In this document: in pieces, positions 40,671 to 48,971 of the stretch | Layout: every line of letters begins with the position of its first letter | Numbering within the stretch: the first letter of the stretch is position 1 | Source: Pseudomonas sp. ATCC PTA-122608 | GTDB lineage: Bacteria > Pseudomonadota > Gammaproteobacteria > Pseudomonadales > Pseudomonadaceae | Direction: 5' to 3' | DNA: 64,000 nucleotides | NCBI RefSeq assembly: GCF_001952855.1 | Contig: NZ_LPNO01000054.1 | Span: forward strand, 1 to 64,000 | Translations under genes and position numbers: made by a program | The notes under the pieces: model-generated | Database searches by the model: none | What the model was told of the DNA's origin: nothing | What the model saw: the letters and a program-made list of their open reading frames with translations, nothing else

Positions 40671-43399
40671 CCCCTGGCGACAAACTCTTCGGGCGCCTGC
40701 TCGGCCGAAGCAGCGCACTGCCCATCGCGCCGGCCGCTGGCGCAGTCATTACAGGATTACAACTGCAACTGGACGATCAAGGTGTTGTGCTCGAGATCAG
40801 CGGTTCGCTGCGCCAGCAGTTGGCCCAGCACGATGACCCACCGTTGCTGCGAGACCTGTTGTGTGTTCATAGCGCGCTGGTGATTGAAGGCGTGCCGGCA
40901 GACTGGAAGCGCCACAGCCTGGACCTGGACTTCATCGGCATCGCCGGGCAAGTGCTGCATACCCGAGGCACGATTGAGGCCCATGACCACGGATGGCTGC
41001 TGCGCGCGCTAGACATCAGCGACCTGCTCGACAGCCGCCAACTGTTCCAGCAGCGTGAACAGAACCATCTACTGATCAGCCAGATGAGCGAGCAGTTGCG
41101 CGTGTGTAGCCTCTCCCGGTTGCCGGAGGTGCTCAACGAACAACTGCGTAGCGTCGCCCAGCGCTGGCGTGTCCCTTGTGTGGCCCTGGCCCTGCTCGAT
41201 CAGCAGGAACAGGGCTGGATGATTTACAGCCAGTACACCGCCCATGACGCCCCCACGCTATGGCAAAACGGGCAACGGCTGGGCACCAGCCTGGACAGCG
41301 CCAATGGTAATGCCCCGCTGAACCTGGACATTTCCCACGGGCGCAATGAATACCCGCGCCTCGTCAGCGTATTCGGTAACACCGACGGCTTCCTGGTGCC
41401 GTATCGCGATGGCCAGGGCATTACCGCATGGCTGCTGTGTGGCTGCTACAACGGCCACCAGCAGAACAGCGAGCGAGACTGGCTGAACCTTTGCGCCGCC
41501 CTCGCTGCCCCACTGCTCAGCCGTCTGCGTGAGCAACATCACCACCAGCAACTGGAACGCCAGGACGCACTGCAAGGCCTGCTCGGTACCGGTTGGTGGG
41601 AGCTGTTGCCCGCCAGCGGCGAGATCCAGTTGGCGCCGCAATTAATCCTCAGCCTGAGCCTGGAAGACGGCCCGACCCAGCAAGCCCTGGGCACTTGGCT
41701 GAACCTGATCCACCCCGCCGACCGCCAGGAACTCAACAGCCGCCTGGGGGATTTGCAGGCCTTGGGCAAACCCTTGCTCACCAGCGTGCGCCTCAGCCGT
41801 GGAGAAGCCGCCCAACCGATCTGGTACCGCGTGCAGGGCCAGGTGCTGGGGGTGGGGGAAAACCGGCGCTGGATCGGCTTCATGCTCGATATCAGCGACA
41901 TCAAGAACCAGCAATTGGAAGCCTCTGCCGCCCATGCCCGCCTGGATAATTTGATTGCCAGCTCACCTGCGGTGATCTACGTACAGCGCTACGTCAACGG
42001 AGCCCTGCACCCGGCATTTTTCAGCAGCAGTCTGCTGCCATTACTGGGCTGGACCCTCGCCGAATGCACCCACGAGACCCTGGCCTCGCTGATCCACCCC
42101 GAAGACCGCGACCTCTACTTCGAGCGCACACGTCATCTGCTGCGTGAAGGCAGCGTGCGCAGTCGCTACCGCGTGCGTGACAAACAAGGCAACTACCACT
42201 GGTTGCTCGACGAGGCCAAGTTGCTGCGCGACGACCTTGGCCTGCCGGTGGAAGCCGTCGGCCTGTGGCTCGACGTGACCGAGGCGACCCTGGCGGCGCA
42301 ACAGGTCAAGGACAGCGAGGAACGCTACCGCATCCTCGTGGAAGACTCGCCGGCGATGATCTGCCGCTACCGCCCGGACCTGACCCTGACCTTCGGCAAT
42401 ACGCCACTGGCCAACTACCTGGAATGCACGCCAGCCCAGTTACCCGGGATCAACCTCAGCCAATGGCTGTCAGCCGAGCAACACAACGCCTTTGTGCAGC
42501 GAATCAGCCAACTGACCCCGGAGTTTCCGGTGAGCACCGCCGAAATCAGCCTGCAATTGCCAGGGCGTGAGCATGCCTGGTGGGTGTGGTCGGACCGGGG
42601 TGTGTTCGACGAGCACGGCCAGTTGCAGGAAATCCAGGCCGTGGGGCGCGACAACACCGAAGTGCGCCGCTCGCAGCAGCAACTGACCCAGAGCGCGAAA
42701 ATGGCCACCCTGGGAGAAATGGCTACGGGCCTGGCGCATGAGATCAACCAGCCGCTGAACGTGATGCGCATGGCCATCGTCAATGTGCTCAAGCGCTTGA
42801 GTAACGGCGACGCACAGATCGACTACCTGACGGAAAAACTCCAGCGCATTGACGCACAGGTCCAGCGGGCGGCGCGGGTGGTGGACCATATGCGGGTGTT
42901 CGGCAGGCGCTCCGAAGTCGAGCAACAACCGTTCGACCCGGCGCAGGCACTGGAAGGCACGCTGTCGTTGCTCAATGAAGGACTGCGCGGTAAAGGGGTC
43001 GAACTGCGGGTCATGGCACCGGACTTCAGCGTGCAGGTGGTGGGTTATGCCGACCAGTTGGAGCAGGTGTTGATCAACTTGCTGGTGAATGCGCGCGATG
43101 CGTTGCTGAGCAAACGCCAAAACCAGCAAGGCTTCCAGCCATGGATCTCGGTGCACAGCGAACACGACAATCGCCACGTGCGGATATGGGTAGAGGACAA
43201 CGGCGGCGGCATCGACCCGCGCCTGCTGGAGCGGATTTTCGAGCCGTTTTTCACCACCAAGCCGATCGGCGTGGGCACCGGTCTGGGCCTGTCAGTCAGC
43301 TACGGCATCGTGGAAAACATGGGCGGGCGACTAAGCGTCAGCAACAGCGACCAGGGTGCACGGTTTTGTGTGGAGCTGCCGATCGTCATCGGGGCTTAA
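40667..43399 (+). CDS. pprA: PAS-domain sensor histidine kinase PprA
   Basis: 910-residue kinase with no obvious membrane segment. An N-terminal region (1-130) is followed by a GAF-like domain (about 145-290), three PAS/PAC units (about 300-415, 420-545, 550-665), the HisKA H-box GLAHEINQPLN (His about 691), the N-box NLLVNARDALL, the G1 box VEDNGGGID and the G2 box GTGLGLSVSYG. It should phosphorylate PprB. The start is a TTG overlapping the TGA of the TadE-like gene; no better start with a ribosome binding site is visible nearby. Ends convergently with tadG, overlapping by 4 bp. Confidence 0.87.
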   Translation: MTPGDKLFGRLLGRSSALPIAPAAGAVITGLQLQLDDQGVVLEISGSLRQQLAQHDDPPLLRDLLCVHSALVIEGVPADWKRHSLDLDFIGIAGQVLHTRGTIEAHDHGWLLRALDISDLLDSRQLFQQREQNHLLISQMSEQLRVCSLSRLPEVLNEQLRSVAQRWRVPCVALALLDQQEQGWMIYSQYTAHDAPTLWQNGQRLGTSLDSANGNAPLNLDISHGRNEYPRLVSVFGNTDGFLVPYRDGQGITAWLLCGCYNGHQQNSERDWLNLCAALAAPLLSRLREQHHHQQLERQDALQGLLGTGWWELLPASGEIQLAPQLILSLSLEDGPTQQALGTWLNLIHPADRQELNSRLGDLQALGKPLLTSVRLSRGEAAQPIWYRVQGQVLGVGENRRWIGFMLDISDIKNQQLEASAAHARLDNLIASSPAVIYVQRYVNGALHPAFFSSSLLPLLGWTLAECTHETLASLIHPEDRDLYFERTRHLLREGSVRSRYRVRDKQGNYHWLLDEAKLLRDDLGLPVEAVGLWLDVTEATLAAQQVKDSEERYRILVEDSPAMICRYRPDLTLTFGNTPLANYLECTPAQLPGINLSQWLSAEQHNAFVQRISQLTPEFPVSTAEISLQLPGREHAWWVWSDRGVFDEHGQLQEIQAVGRDNTEVRRSQQQLTQSAKMATLGEMATGLAHEINQPLNVMRMAIVNVLKRLSNGDAQIDYLTEKLQRIDAQVQRAARVVDHMRVFGRRSEVEQQPFDPAQALEGTLSLLNEGLRGKGVELRVMAPDFSVQVVGYADQLEQVLINLLVNARDALLSKRQNQQGFQPWISVHSEHDNRHVRIWVEDNGGGIDPRLLERIFEPFFTTKPIGVGTGLGLSVSYGIVENMGGRLSVSNSDQGARFCVELPIVIGA

Positions 43400-45357
43400 A
43401 TCACCAGGTAAGCTCCGCCCTTTTGGCCGCAGGTCAGGTTGGCGCCAACGTTTACGTTTACCAGGCTGATTCCCAGGGTATTCAGCAGCCTGTTCAGAAT
43501 CGGGTCCAGCAGCGGCCCCAGCAGGTTGTCCACCACGGGCGTCACGATCGCCCCAACGCCACTGATCGCCGCCACCGCGCCCGACATCACTGTGCCCAGC
43601 GGGCTGTTGCCGACCGGTTGATAGGCCGTGATGCCAACACCATTGAGCGTGGTTGACAGGCTACTGACCACATTGGTCGACGGTGCGACCGCTTGATAGA
43701 TGGTTGGCAGGTTCACATTGGGCGGAGCAGGAAACGGCGTGGTGCTGGAAAACACCAGGCTCTGATTGGTTGCACCAATCGGGCTTTGCACTTTGATGCC
43801 TATCCCGCCACCCGCAAACGGCACGCGGGGGTCACAGGTGCCGATCCCCAGGATCTTGTGGCAAGTCTTGGTACCGATATCAATCAGCGGCAGTGGCGAA
43901 ACCACCATCGGCAAGGTGGAGGAGAACGCATTGGTGATACTGCCCACGTTCAGCGAGGCCAACGAGGTGCTGGTGTAAGCCGTTACGCTCTTGATACCGG
44001 TGGTACCTGTAGGGCAGGTATAGCCGGTCACATAGCTTTGGGCACCGCCGGCATCCAGCACGATATTGAGCGGCAACGCGCCGGGCAGTGCCAGCACATC
44101 CAACTGCTGGCAACCGGCGCCCAGCAGGCAAAGGGCCGAATTAATGGTGGTCACCAGGTTAAGGCTCAACAGGCCATTGATCACCGGGGTCAGCGGCCCC
44201 ACTAGGTTACTCACCGCCGTGGTCAGCCCCGACAGAGAAGACAATATCGGCAAGCTGACCGTTACCTGGGTACGCACCTGGGCGGTACGCACGATAATCC
44301 CATTGGGCCCCAGCGGGTTGGCCGCCGCCAACACCGGATTGCCTACCGCCGACACCTGGGGCGGCTCGATGACTTTGATCTGCGTCGTGACATTGGCCAA
44401 CCCCAGCACACTGACCGGCAAGGTGGCCGCCACCGCACTTTTGCTGCTGGACAGCTGCACCACGCCCTGGATCAGCTGAAAAAGCTGCACGTTGGCATTC
44501 AAGGCCGCAGCCGTGGTGCCCGTCTGCAATTGCAGGATCTGGCCGATACTCAGTGGTGCCTGATTGATCGCGGCGACTTTCAGGTTGCCCAAGGCGGTCA
44601 ACACATCAGCGGTCGCGCCGTTGAGCGTCATTACGTTGATCGCGGCTTGAATCAACTGGGACGCTGTCACGTTGGTCGCGAGCAGTTGAGTGTAATTACC
44701 GGCAGACACGCCCAGATTTATCGCCAACTGGTCGAGGTAGCTCAACAGGTTGATGTTGGCACCGAGCAGCCCATTCCAGCCGGCCACCGAGACGGTGACG
44801 CTACCGCCGAGAAAACCGGTGAACAGCGGGTTCAACAGATTGATATTAGCGACGGTACTGTTGATGCTCAATTGAGCCACGGTCGGCATGGGCGAAGCCG
44901 CGACCGCCGTCGCCGACAAGGCCGTGTTGAGACTCAGCGGCGCCCCGGAGACCAGCGCCCAAATGCCACCGGCGATGCTGGTGGTCACCGGCTTGGTGAC
45001 CACCACCTGCACCGCTGTCGACTGCGCCGGGTTGGCGGTGAACGTACGCATGCCCGTCGCGGCGGTGGTCAACGAGCCGCAGGTGGTCACGAGGGTATTG
45101 CCATTGCCCACCACAAAATTATTGCGCGCCACGCTCTGCCCGGCATAGGCCGCCGCCGTCAAACCCGGCAGGCAAGTACCTTTGCGGCCCACCGCCTCCA
45201 GCGCCGCCGTATCGGCCACGCCCTGCAATTTGCGCTTTTCCAAGTACAAACGCCCGCTGTCGACCACCAGCAACGTGCACACCAGCGCCAGCGCCAAAGT
45301 ACCGACCGCTATCAAGCCTATTGCACCACGCTGGCCGTCACGAAATAGGGGAGACAT
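43396..45357 (-). CDS. tadG: TadG-like pilus protein
   Basis: 653-residue protein. The N-terminal RDGQRGAIGLIAVGTLALAL and DSGRLYLEKRKLQGVADTAALEA match the TadG N-terminal (TadE-like) segment: a basic leader, a hydrophobic helix and the conserved Asp-Thr-Ala-Ala-Leu region. The rest is a long Ser/Thr/Asn/Val/Leu-rich periplasmic portion with a few cysteines. The start at 45357 has AGGAG 6 nt upstream. Antisense and convergent to pprA, unlike P. aeruginosa, where as I recall tadG lies between the DUF3613-like gene and pprB. Confidence 0.8.
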   Translation of the reverse strand: MSPLFRDGQRGAIGLIAVGTLALALVCTLLVVDSGRLYLEKRKLQGVADTAALEAVGRKGTCLPGLTAAAYAGQSVARNNFVVGNGNTLVTTCGSLTTAATGMRTFTANPAQSTAVQVVVTKPVTTSIAGGIWALVSGAPLSLNTALSATAVAASPMPTVAQLSINSTVANINLLNPLFTGFLGGSVTVSVAGWNGLLGANINLLSYLDQLAINLGVSAGNYTQLLATNVTASQLIQAAINVMTLNGATADVLTALGNLKVAAINQAPLSIGQILQLQTGTTAAALNANVQLFQLIQGVVQLSSSKSAVAATLPVSVLGLANVTTQIKVIEPPQVSAVGNPVLAAANPLGPNGIIVRTAQVRTQVTVSLPILSSLSGLTTAVSNLVGPLTPVINGLLSLNLVTTINSALCLLGAGCQQLDVLALPGALPLNIVLDAGGAQSYVTGYTCPTGTTGIKSVTAYTSTSLASLNVGSITNAFSSTLPMVVSPLPLIDIGTKTCHKILGIGTCDPRVPFAGGGIGIKVQSPIGATNQSLVFSSTTPFPAPPNVNLPTIYQAVAPSTNVVSSLSTTLNGVGITAYQPVGNSPLGTVMSGAVAAISGVGAIVTPVVDNLLGPLLDPILNRLLNTLGISLVNVNVGANLTCGQKGGAYLVI

Positions 45358-45465
45358 CGAGCACTCCTGCTTCCTCTCCTGTGTTGTAGAAGAGTGTAGA
45401 CAAGGGCTGAGGGGCTGCAGGCCAGTCGCCATGGGCAGGCGACTGGCGGAGGGCTGATCAGGAAA

Positions 45466-46023
45466 TCAATGCGGCGGGTAGTTGGAAAGCACCTTGGTCA
45501 CCGTCGCACGAATAGCCGCGTTGCGGTCCTGTGGCTCGGGGGTACTGGCGAGGATTTGCTCATCGCTGCCGCGCCACACCAGTTTGCCGTCCTTGCCGTC
45601 GAGCAAATCAATCTGGATGGTGGCCACCTTGTAGGTGATGTTGCGGGTTTCGTTGTACATCGGCGCGCCCCAGTAGCCATTCCACGGGCCGCCCCAGGCG
45701 CCGCCGTAGTTGGTGGTGACTTGTTGCTGACGGTCCTCGACGATCAGGTAAGTCTGCACATTCAGGTCAGCCTTGGTGCCCGGCGCCGCAGGGCGCAGGC
45801 CACGCTGGTCGAGCTGCTCGCCCACGGCCTGGCGGATGCGCTGTTCGGTGAGGTCACTCTTGATCCGCGGGTCATCCGGGCGGTATTGCAACGCCGGCTC
45901 TTTCCAGCTCCAGCTGCGGTACGCGCCAAAGTCCCGGCTGGCGTCGAAATCATGGTTGACCTGGCTGGTCTGGCAACCGCTCAGCAACACAACAACAGCA
46001 AGTGCAGCGATACGACGAAGCAT
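45466..46023 (-). CDS. DUF4136 lipoprotein (first of tandem pair)
   Basis: 185-residue predicted lipoprotein, lipobox LLSGC (Cys17). The DUF4136 pattern is clear: DFGAYRSWSWKEP, IRQAVGEQLDQRGLRP, ADLNVQTYL, and the late KLVWRGSDEQ segment. A Gly/Trp/Tyr-rich insert (YGGAWGGPWNGYWGAP) sits at about 105-120. Function unknown; a paralogue lies 45 bp upstream on the same strand, so both probably share a transcript. Confidence 0.82.
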   Translation of the reverse strand: MLRRIAALAVVVLLSGCQTSQVNHDFDASRDFGAYRSWSWKEPALQYRPDDPRIKSDLTEQRIRQAVGEQLDQRGLRPAAPGTKADLNVQTYLIVEDRQQQVTTNYGGAWGGPWNGYWGAPMYNETRNITYKVATIQIDLLDGKDGKLVWRGSDEQILASTPEPQDRNAAIRATVTKVLSNYPPH

Positions 46024-46068
46024 GGTTTTTCTCCAAAAGACGAACTGAGCCTGAAATGAGAATAGCTG

Positions 46069-46680
46069 CTAACTGGGTGGGTAGGCAGTCATTGCCTTTT
46101 GCATCGCCTCACGCAGGGAATCGCCGCGTTCGCTGAGGCTGCCCTGGCTCGTGGTTTCGGCGCTGGTGCTCCATACCGGCTGGCGGGTGCGCGCGTCGAA
46201 CAGGCTGATGCGCGCCACGGCCACCGTCACTTCATAGGTGCGTACCACCGGCACCGTGTTGTACATGCCGTAGCCGTTGCCGTTGCCGTAGCGGTTATAG
46301 CCGCCGTAACCGTAGCCATAGTCGTCCTGGACCTGGCGCAGGCGTTTTTCCAGGCGCACATCGGCGCTCACCAGCAGGTCGGGGGTGCGGTTGTCATGCA
46401 AGGGGCGCAGGCCGCGCTGGTCGAGGGCGCCGCTGACGGCCTCGGCAATCTGCGCCGAATCGGCCCAGGCCGAGCCCGCCGGTAGTTGGTTGTTGAGCCA
46501 GGCCCAACTGCGGTAGGCGCCATAGTCGCGCACCGGCGCCGGGTAGGCGCTGGCATCAAAGGTGTTGGCCGCCTGGGCAGGCGCCGGCGGCATCGGGGCG
46601 GACGCCGCCACATACGGGTTGTTGCTCTGGCAACCCGCCAGGCCCAGGCCCAGCAGGATCAGTCCAAGACAGCGCTTCAT
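46069..46680 (-). CDS. DUF4136 lipoprotein (second of tandem pair)
   Basis: 203-residue lipoprotein, lipobox LAGC (Cys17). Same architecture as its neighbour: DYGAYRSWAWLNNQLP, AEAVSGALDQRGLRP, PDLLVSADVRLEKR, a Gly/Tyr/Asn-rich insert (YGYGGYNRYGNGNGYG) and RQPVWSTSAET. The similarity over the whole length indicates an old tandem duplication. Upstream is cmoM on the same strand, 24 bp away. Confidence 0.82.
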   Translation of the reverse strand: MKRCLGLILLGLGLAGCQSNNPYVAASAPMPPAPAQAANTFDASAYPAPVRDYGAYRSWAWLNNQLPAGSAWADSAQIAEAVSGALDQRGLRPLHDNRTPDLLVSADVRLEKRLRQVQDDYGYGYGGYNRYGNGNGYGMYNTVPVVRTYEVTVAVARISLFDARTRQPVWSTSAETTSQGSLSERGDSLREAMQKAMTAYPPS

Positions 46681-46704
46681 TTCGACCTCCGCAGACTGGG
46701 CCGC

Positions 46705-47454
46705 TTAAACCGGACGGCAGATCCAGTGCAAATAACGCCCAAGTCCGGCAAAGCTTGGGTGACGACGGTGTGCGAGCTCCATCTCCAACAAATCCTGCAA
46801 CTCGGCGCGGGCCTGGAATTCCACCGGCATATAGTCGTGGAACACCCGCACGCCACTCTGGGTTTCGACCTGCCACAGGCCCTCTAGTTGCGTCGCCAAT
46901 TCCCGTGGATCGAGGGGTTGTTGTGGCGTGAGGCTCTGCTTTTCGCCGGCCATGTCGTTCTTGCGCATTTTGCGGAAGTGGCCTTTGAGCAGGTTGCGGT
47001 AAATCAAGGCGTCGCGGTTGTAGAAGGCCAGGGACAGCCAGCCGCCGGGCGCGGTCAACTGGTGCAGCACCGGCAGGATCGCGTGGGGTTCGGCCAGCCA
47101 TTCCAGCACGGCGTGGCACAGCACCAGGTCGTAGGGTTCGGTGAGCTGGCCGAGCAGGTCCTGCCAGGGCGCTTGAATGAAGGTGGCCGTTTGCCCGGCT
47201 TCGGCGAAACGCTGGCGCGCGCCTTCGAGCATCGGCTCGGCGGGCTCGGCCAGGGTCACGTCGTGGCCGCGCTCGGCCAGCCACAGCGACATATGGCCCA
47301 GCCCTGCGCCGATATCCAGTACCCGCAGCGGGCGGTCCGGCAGCGCTTCGATCAAATCGGCTTGCAGCACCGCCAGGCGAATCGCGCCCTTGGCACCGCC
47401 GTAGATCTTCTCGGCGAAACGGGTAGCAAGCTGGTCGAAATGACGGTCGCTCAT
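46705..47454 (-). CDS. cmoM: tRNA 5-carboxymethoxyuridine methyltransferase CmoM
   Basis: 249-residue class I SAM methyltransferase. SAM motif I is VLDIGAGLGHMSLWLAERG (residues about 44-62). DRHFDQLATRFAEKIYGGAKG at the N-terminus, LCHAVLEWLAEPH, and SGVRVFHDYMP match E. coli CmoM (SmtA), which methylates cmo5U34 to mcmo5U in tRNA wobble positions. It overlaps the MazG-like gene by 4 bp on the same strand, so the two are coupled. Confidence 0.85.
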   Translation of the reverse strand: MSDRHFDQLATRFAEKIYGGAKGAIRLAVLQADLIEALPDRPLRVLDIGAGLGHMSLWLAERGHDVTLAEPAEPMLEGARQRFAEAGQTATFIQAPWQDLLGQLTEPYDLVLCHAVLEWLAEPHAILPVLHQLTAPGGWLSLAFYNRDALIYRNLLKGHFRKMRKNDMAGEKQSLTPQQPLDPRELATQLEGLWQVETQSGVRVFHDYMPVEFQARAELQDLLEMELAHRRHPSFAGLGRYLHWICRPV

Positions 47455-47756
47455 TTGGCAAACCGCCGTTCGCTGTCAGCCAGTTTGGCCTGTACAACCT
47501 GATCCATGTCCAACCCCAATTCGCTGCACAACAGCAGCAGATACAGCACAATGTCACCCACTTCCTGGCCGGCGTGGGCGAGTTTGTCGGCGGGTAACTG
47601 GCGCGACTGGTCTTCGCTCAACCATTGGAAAATCTCCACCAGCTCGGCCATTTCGACGCTGGCGGCCATCGCCAGGTTCTTGGGGCTGTGGAACTGCTTC
47701 CAGTCGTTGGTATCGCGGATGCGGTGCAGGCGTTCGGTGAGGTGGTCGAGATTCAT
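47451..47756 (-). CDS. MazG-like nucleotide pyrophosphohydrolase
   Basis: 101-residue all-alpha NTP pyrophosphatase. The metal motif is split as usual: EMAELVEIFQW (Glu-x-x-Glu) and QEVGDIVLYLLLL (Glu-x-x-Asp). The KQFHSPKNLAMAASVEMAEL segment is typical of the RS21-C6/dCTPase-like subgroup, which removes non-canonical or excess dNTPs. Followed, with overlap, by cmoM. Confidence 0.85.
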   Translation of the reverse strand: MNLDHLTERLHRIRDTNDWKQFHSPKNLAMAASVEMAELVEIFQWLSEDQSRQLPADKLAHAGQEVGDIVLYLLLLCSELGLDMDQVVQAKLADSERRFAK

Positions 47757-47909
47757 GGGGCGCTCCTGAAGGTGTATAGCTTCGGGCGCAAGCCGCGCGA
47801 AGGCAAGTGAATCCCTGTAACGCGTAAACCTCTATGCTAGAAGGGAACTAGGGTCAGGTAATAACGACCAAAGCCTCAGCTACGCCCACCTTTTCATCAG
47901 GACACACAC

Positions 47910-48203
47910 ATGCAGGTAGAAAGCTTTTTCGAATGGCTGGGCCAGGCGCTCGGTTCCGTCATCCGCTTTATCGTCGACGGGCTCAGTGGGTTGTTCAATG
48001 CGCTGACCCACGCGGGCGGGAATTTTATCGATGGGCTGTCACGCACGCTGGGCATGGACACCTCGATCATCAGCATCCTTACCCTGATCATCGGCCTGAT
48101 GCTGCTGTACTCGGCGGTGCGCGCATTTATGCGGGCGTCGATCATCATGGGGATTATCTGGTTGATGCTGGGATTGTGGCTGTTGAGCTGGGTGGTGCGT
48201 TAA
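47910..48203 (+). CDS. Small membrane protein, 97 aa, function unknown
   Basis: 97-residue protein with an amphipathic N-terminal part (FFEWLGQALGSVIRFIVDGL) and two hydrophobic helices at about 52-70 and 76-95. No enzymatic motif. AGGA occurs about 9 nt before the ATG. Stand-alone gene upstream of the structured leader described next. Confidence 0.65.
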   Translation: MQVESFFEWLGQALGSVIRFIVDGLSGLFNALTHAGGNFIDGLSRTLGMDTSIISILTLIIGLMLLYSAVRAFMRASIIMGIIWLMLGLWLLSWVVR

Positions 48204-48309
48204 TAAAGGGCCAGCAGGGTAAATCCCTTTAATTTGACGGACGTTTCCGAGACAATCTTTCAGCCTTGTGCCTGCCAGGACCGGTGGCTAGTCTTCGCTC
48301 CTTCACTGC

Positions 48310-48504
48310 ATATCAGTGATCGGGTTTAGTCGCCCGAGTTCAGACAGGCGCATGTCTCCCATGAGGTTTTATGGTGGCTGTGCGCAGGGCACCTTCGGGT
48401 GCGCCGGAGTTTTCCTGTCTGACCGGTCGACTAACCTGCGTATAGCCGCCACCCTTCGTTTAGTCGCGACAGGGCCGGTTCCTTCTGCAGACAGGAGCTA
48501 CACG
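48310..48504 (+). ncRNA. Structured 5' leader, candidate translational RNA switch
   Basis: Leader of the gene at 48505. A 13-bp stem (GGCTGTGCGCAGG 48376-48388 with CCTGCGTATAGCC 48435-48447, two G-U pairs) encloses a 5-bp UUCG hairpin (48389-48402) and a CCGG/CCGG hairpin (48404-48407/48423-48426) that displays CCTGTCTG (48414-48421) in its loop. CAGACAGG, the perfect complement of that loop octamer, occurs twice: at 48341-48348 and at 48488-48495, where it overlaps the AGGAG ribosome binding site (48493-48497). GTTTAGTCGC also occurs twice (48324-48333, 48458-48467), and its TTAGTCG is complementary to CGACTAA (48428-48434). Alternative pairings could expose or hide the ribosome binding site. 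No match to a named riboswitch class is claimed. Confidence 0.65.
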
Positions 48505-48807
48505 ATGAATAAGGTTGTCCCCGATCCGCCAAACGACCTCCTCAGCGACCGCGCCGCTTTCAATCGCGCCCTCGAACATTACCTGCCATCGCAGGGTTTC
48601 CACACCATCAACGAAGACCTGAGCTTCGAAGACTCCCTGCTCTACACCGCCAGCCTGCTGAGCAGCGCCTCGGCCACTGCGCTTGATTGCAGTGAGCTGC
48701 TGGAGAGCCCACAGCGGGCGAAGATCCTGGCCGTTTGGCACTTGCTGGAAATTGCCAAGACCACCGTCGACCGCTCCATCGAATGCCTGCACCCCCGCAA
48801 AACCTGA
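48505..48807 (+). CDS. DUF3077/DUF6124-type small protein
   Basis: 100-residue soluble, acidic-to-neutral, mostly helical protein: FNRALEHYLPSQGFHTINED, LLYTASLLSSASATALDCSELLESPQRAKILAVWHLLEIAKTTVDRSIE. This pattern is that of the Pseudomonas DUF3077/DUF6124 family of unknown function. AGGAG lies 7 nt before the ATG. Expression is probably governed by the 190-nt structured leader directly upstream. No membrane segment or catalytic motif. Confidence 0.75.
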   Translation: MNKVVPDPPNDLLSDRAAFNRALEHYLPSQGFHTINEDLSFEDSLLYTASLLSSASATALDCSELLESPQRAKILAVWHLLEIAKTTVDRSIECLHPRKT

Positions 48808-48824
48808 CACTACGCGGTCAAAAC

Positions 48825-48914
48825 TGTGGGAGCGGGCTTGCTCGCGAAGGCGGTGGATCAGCCAATACATCCGGCGACTGACACACCGCTTTCGCGAGCA
48901 AGCCCGCTCCCACA
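48825..48914. repeat. REPIN, GTGGGAGCGGG type
   Basis: Inverted TGTGGGAGCGGGCTTGCTCG pair, 90 bp overall, between the DUF3077-type gene and the MATE transporter gene. Confidence 0.9.
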
Positions 48915-48971
48915 TTGGATCTGCGGCGCAGCTAATGGACAGTTACACTACCGCTCCCCAAAGGAGCCCGC

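Noticed and set aside
44530..45348. A 272-codon plus-strand frame opposite tadG
   Set aside because: Gln/Arg/His-rich antisense shadow of tadG without a ribosome binding site.
48204..48504. tRNA or sRNA gene in the gap before the DUF3077-type gene
   Set aside because: No cloverleaf or Rho-independent terminator ends before the start codon; the structure runs into the ribosome binding site, so a cis-acting leader fits better.
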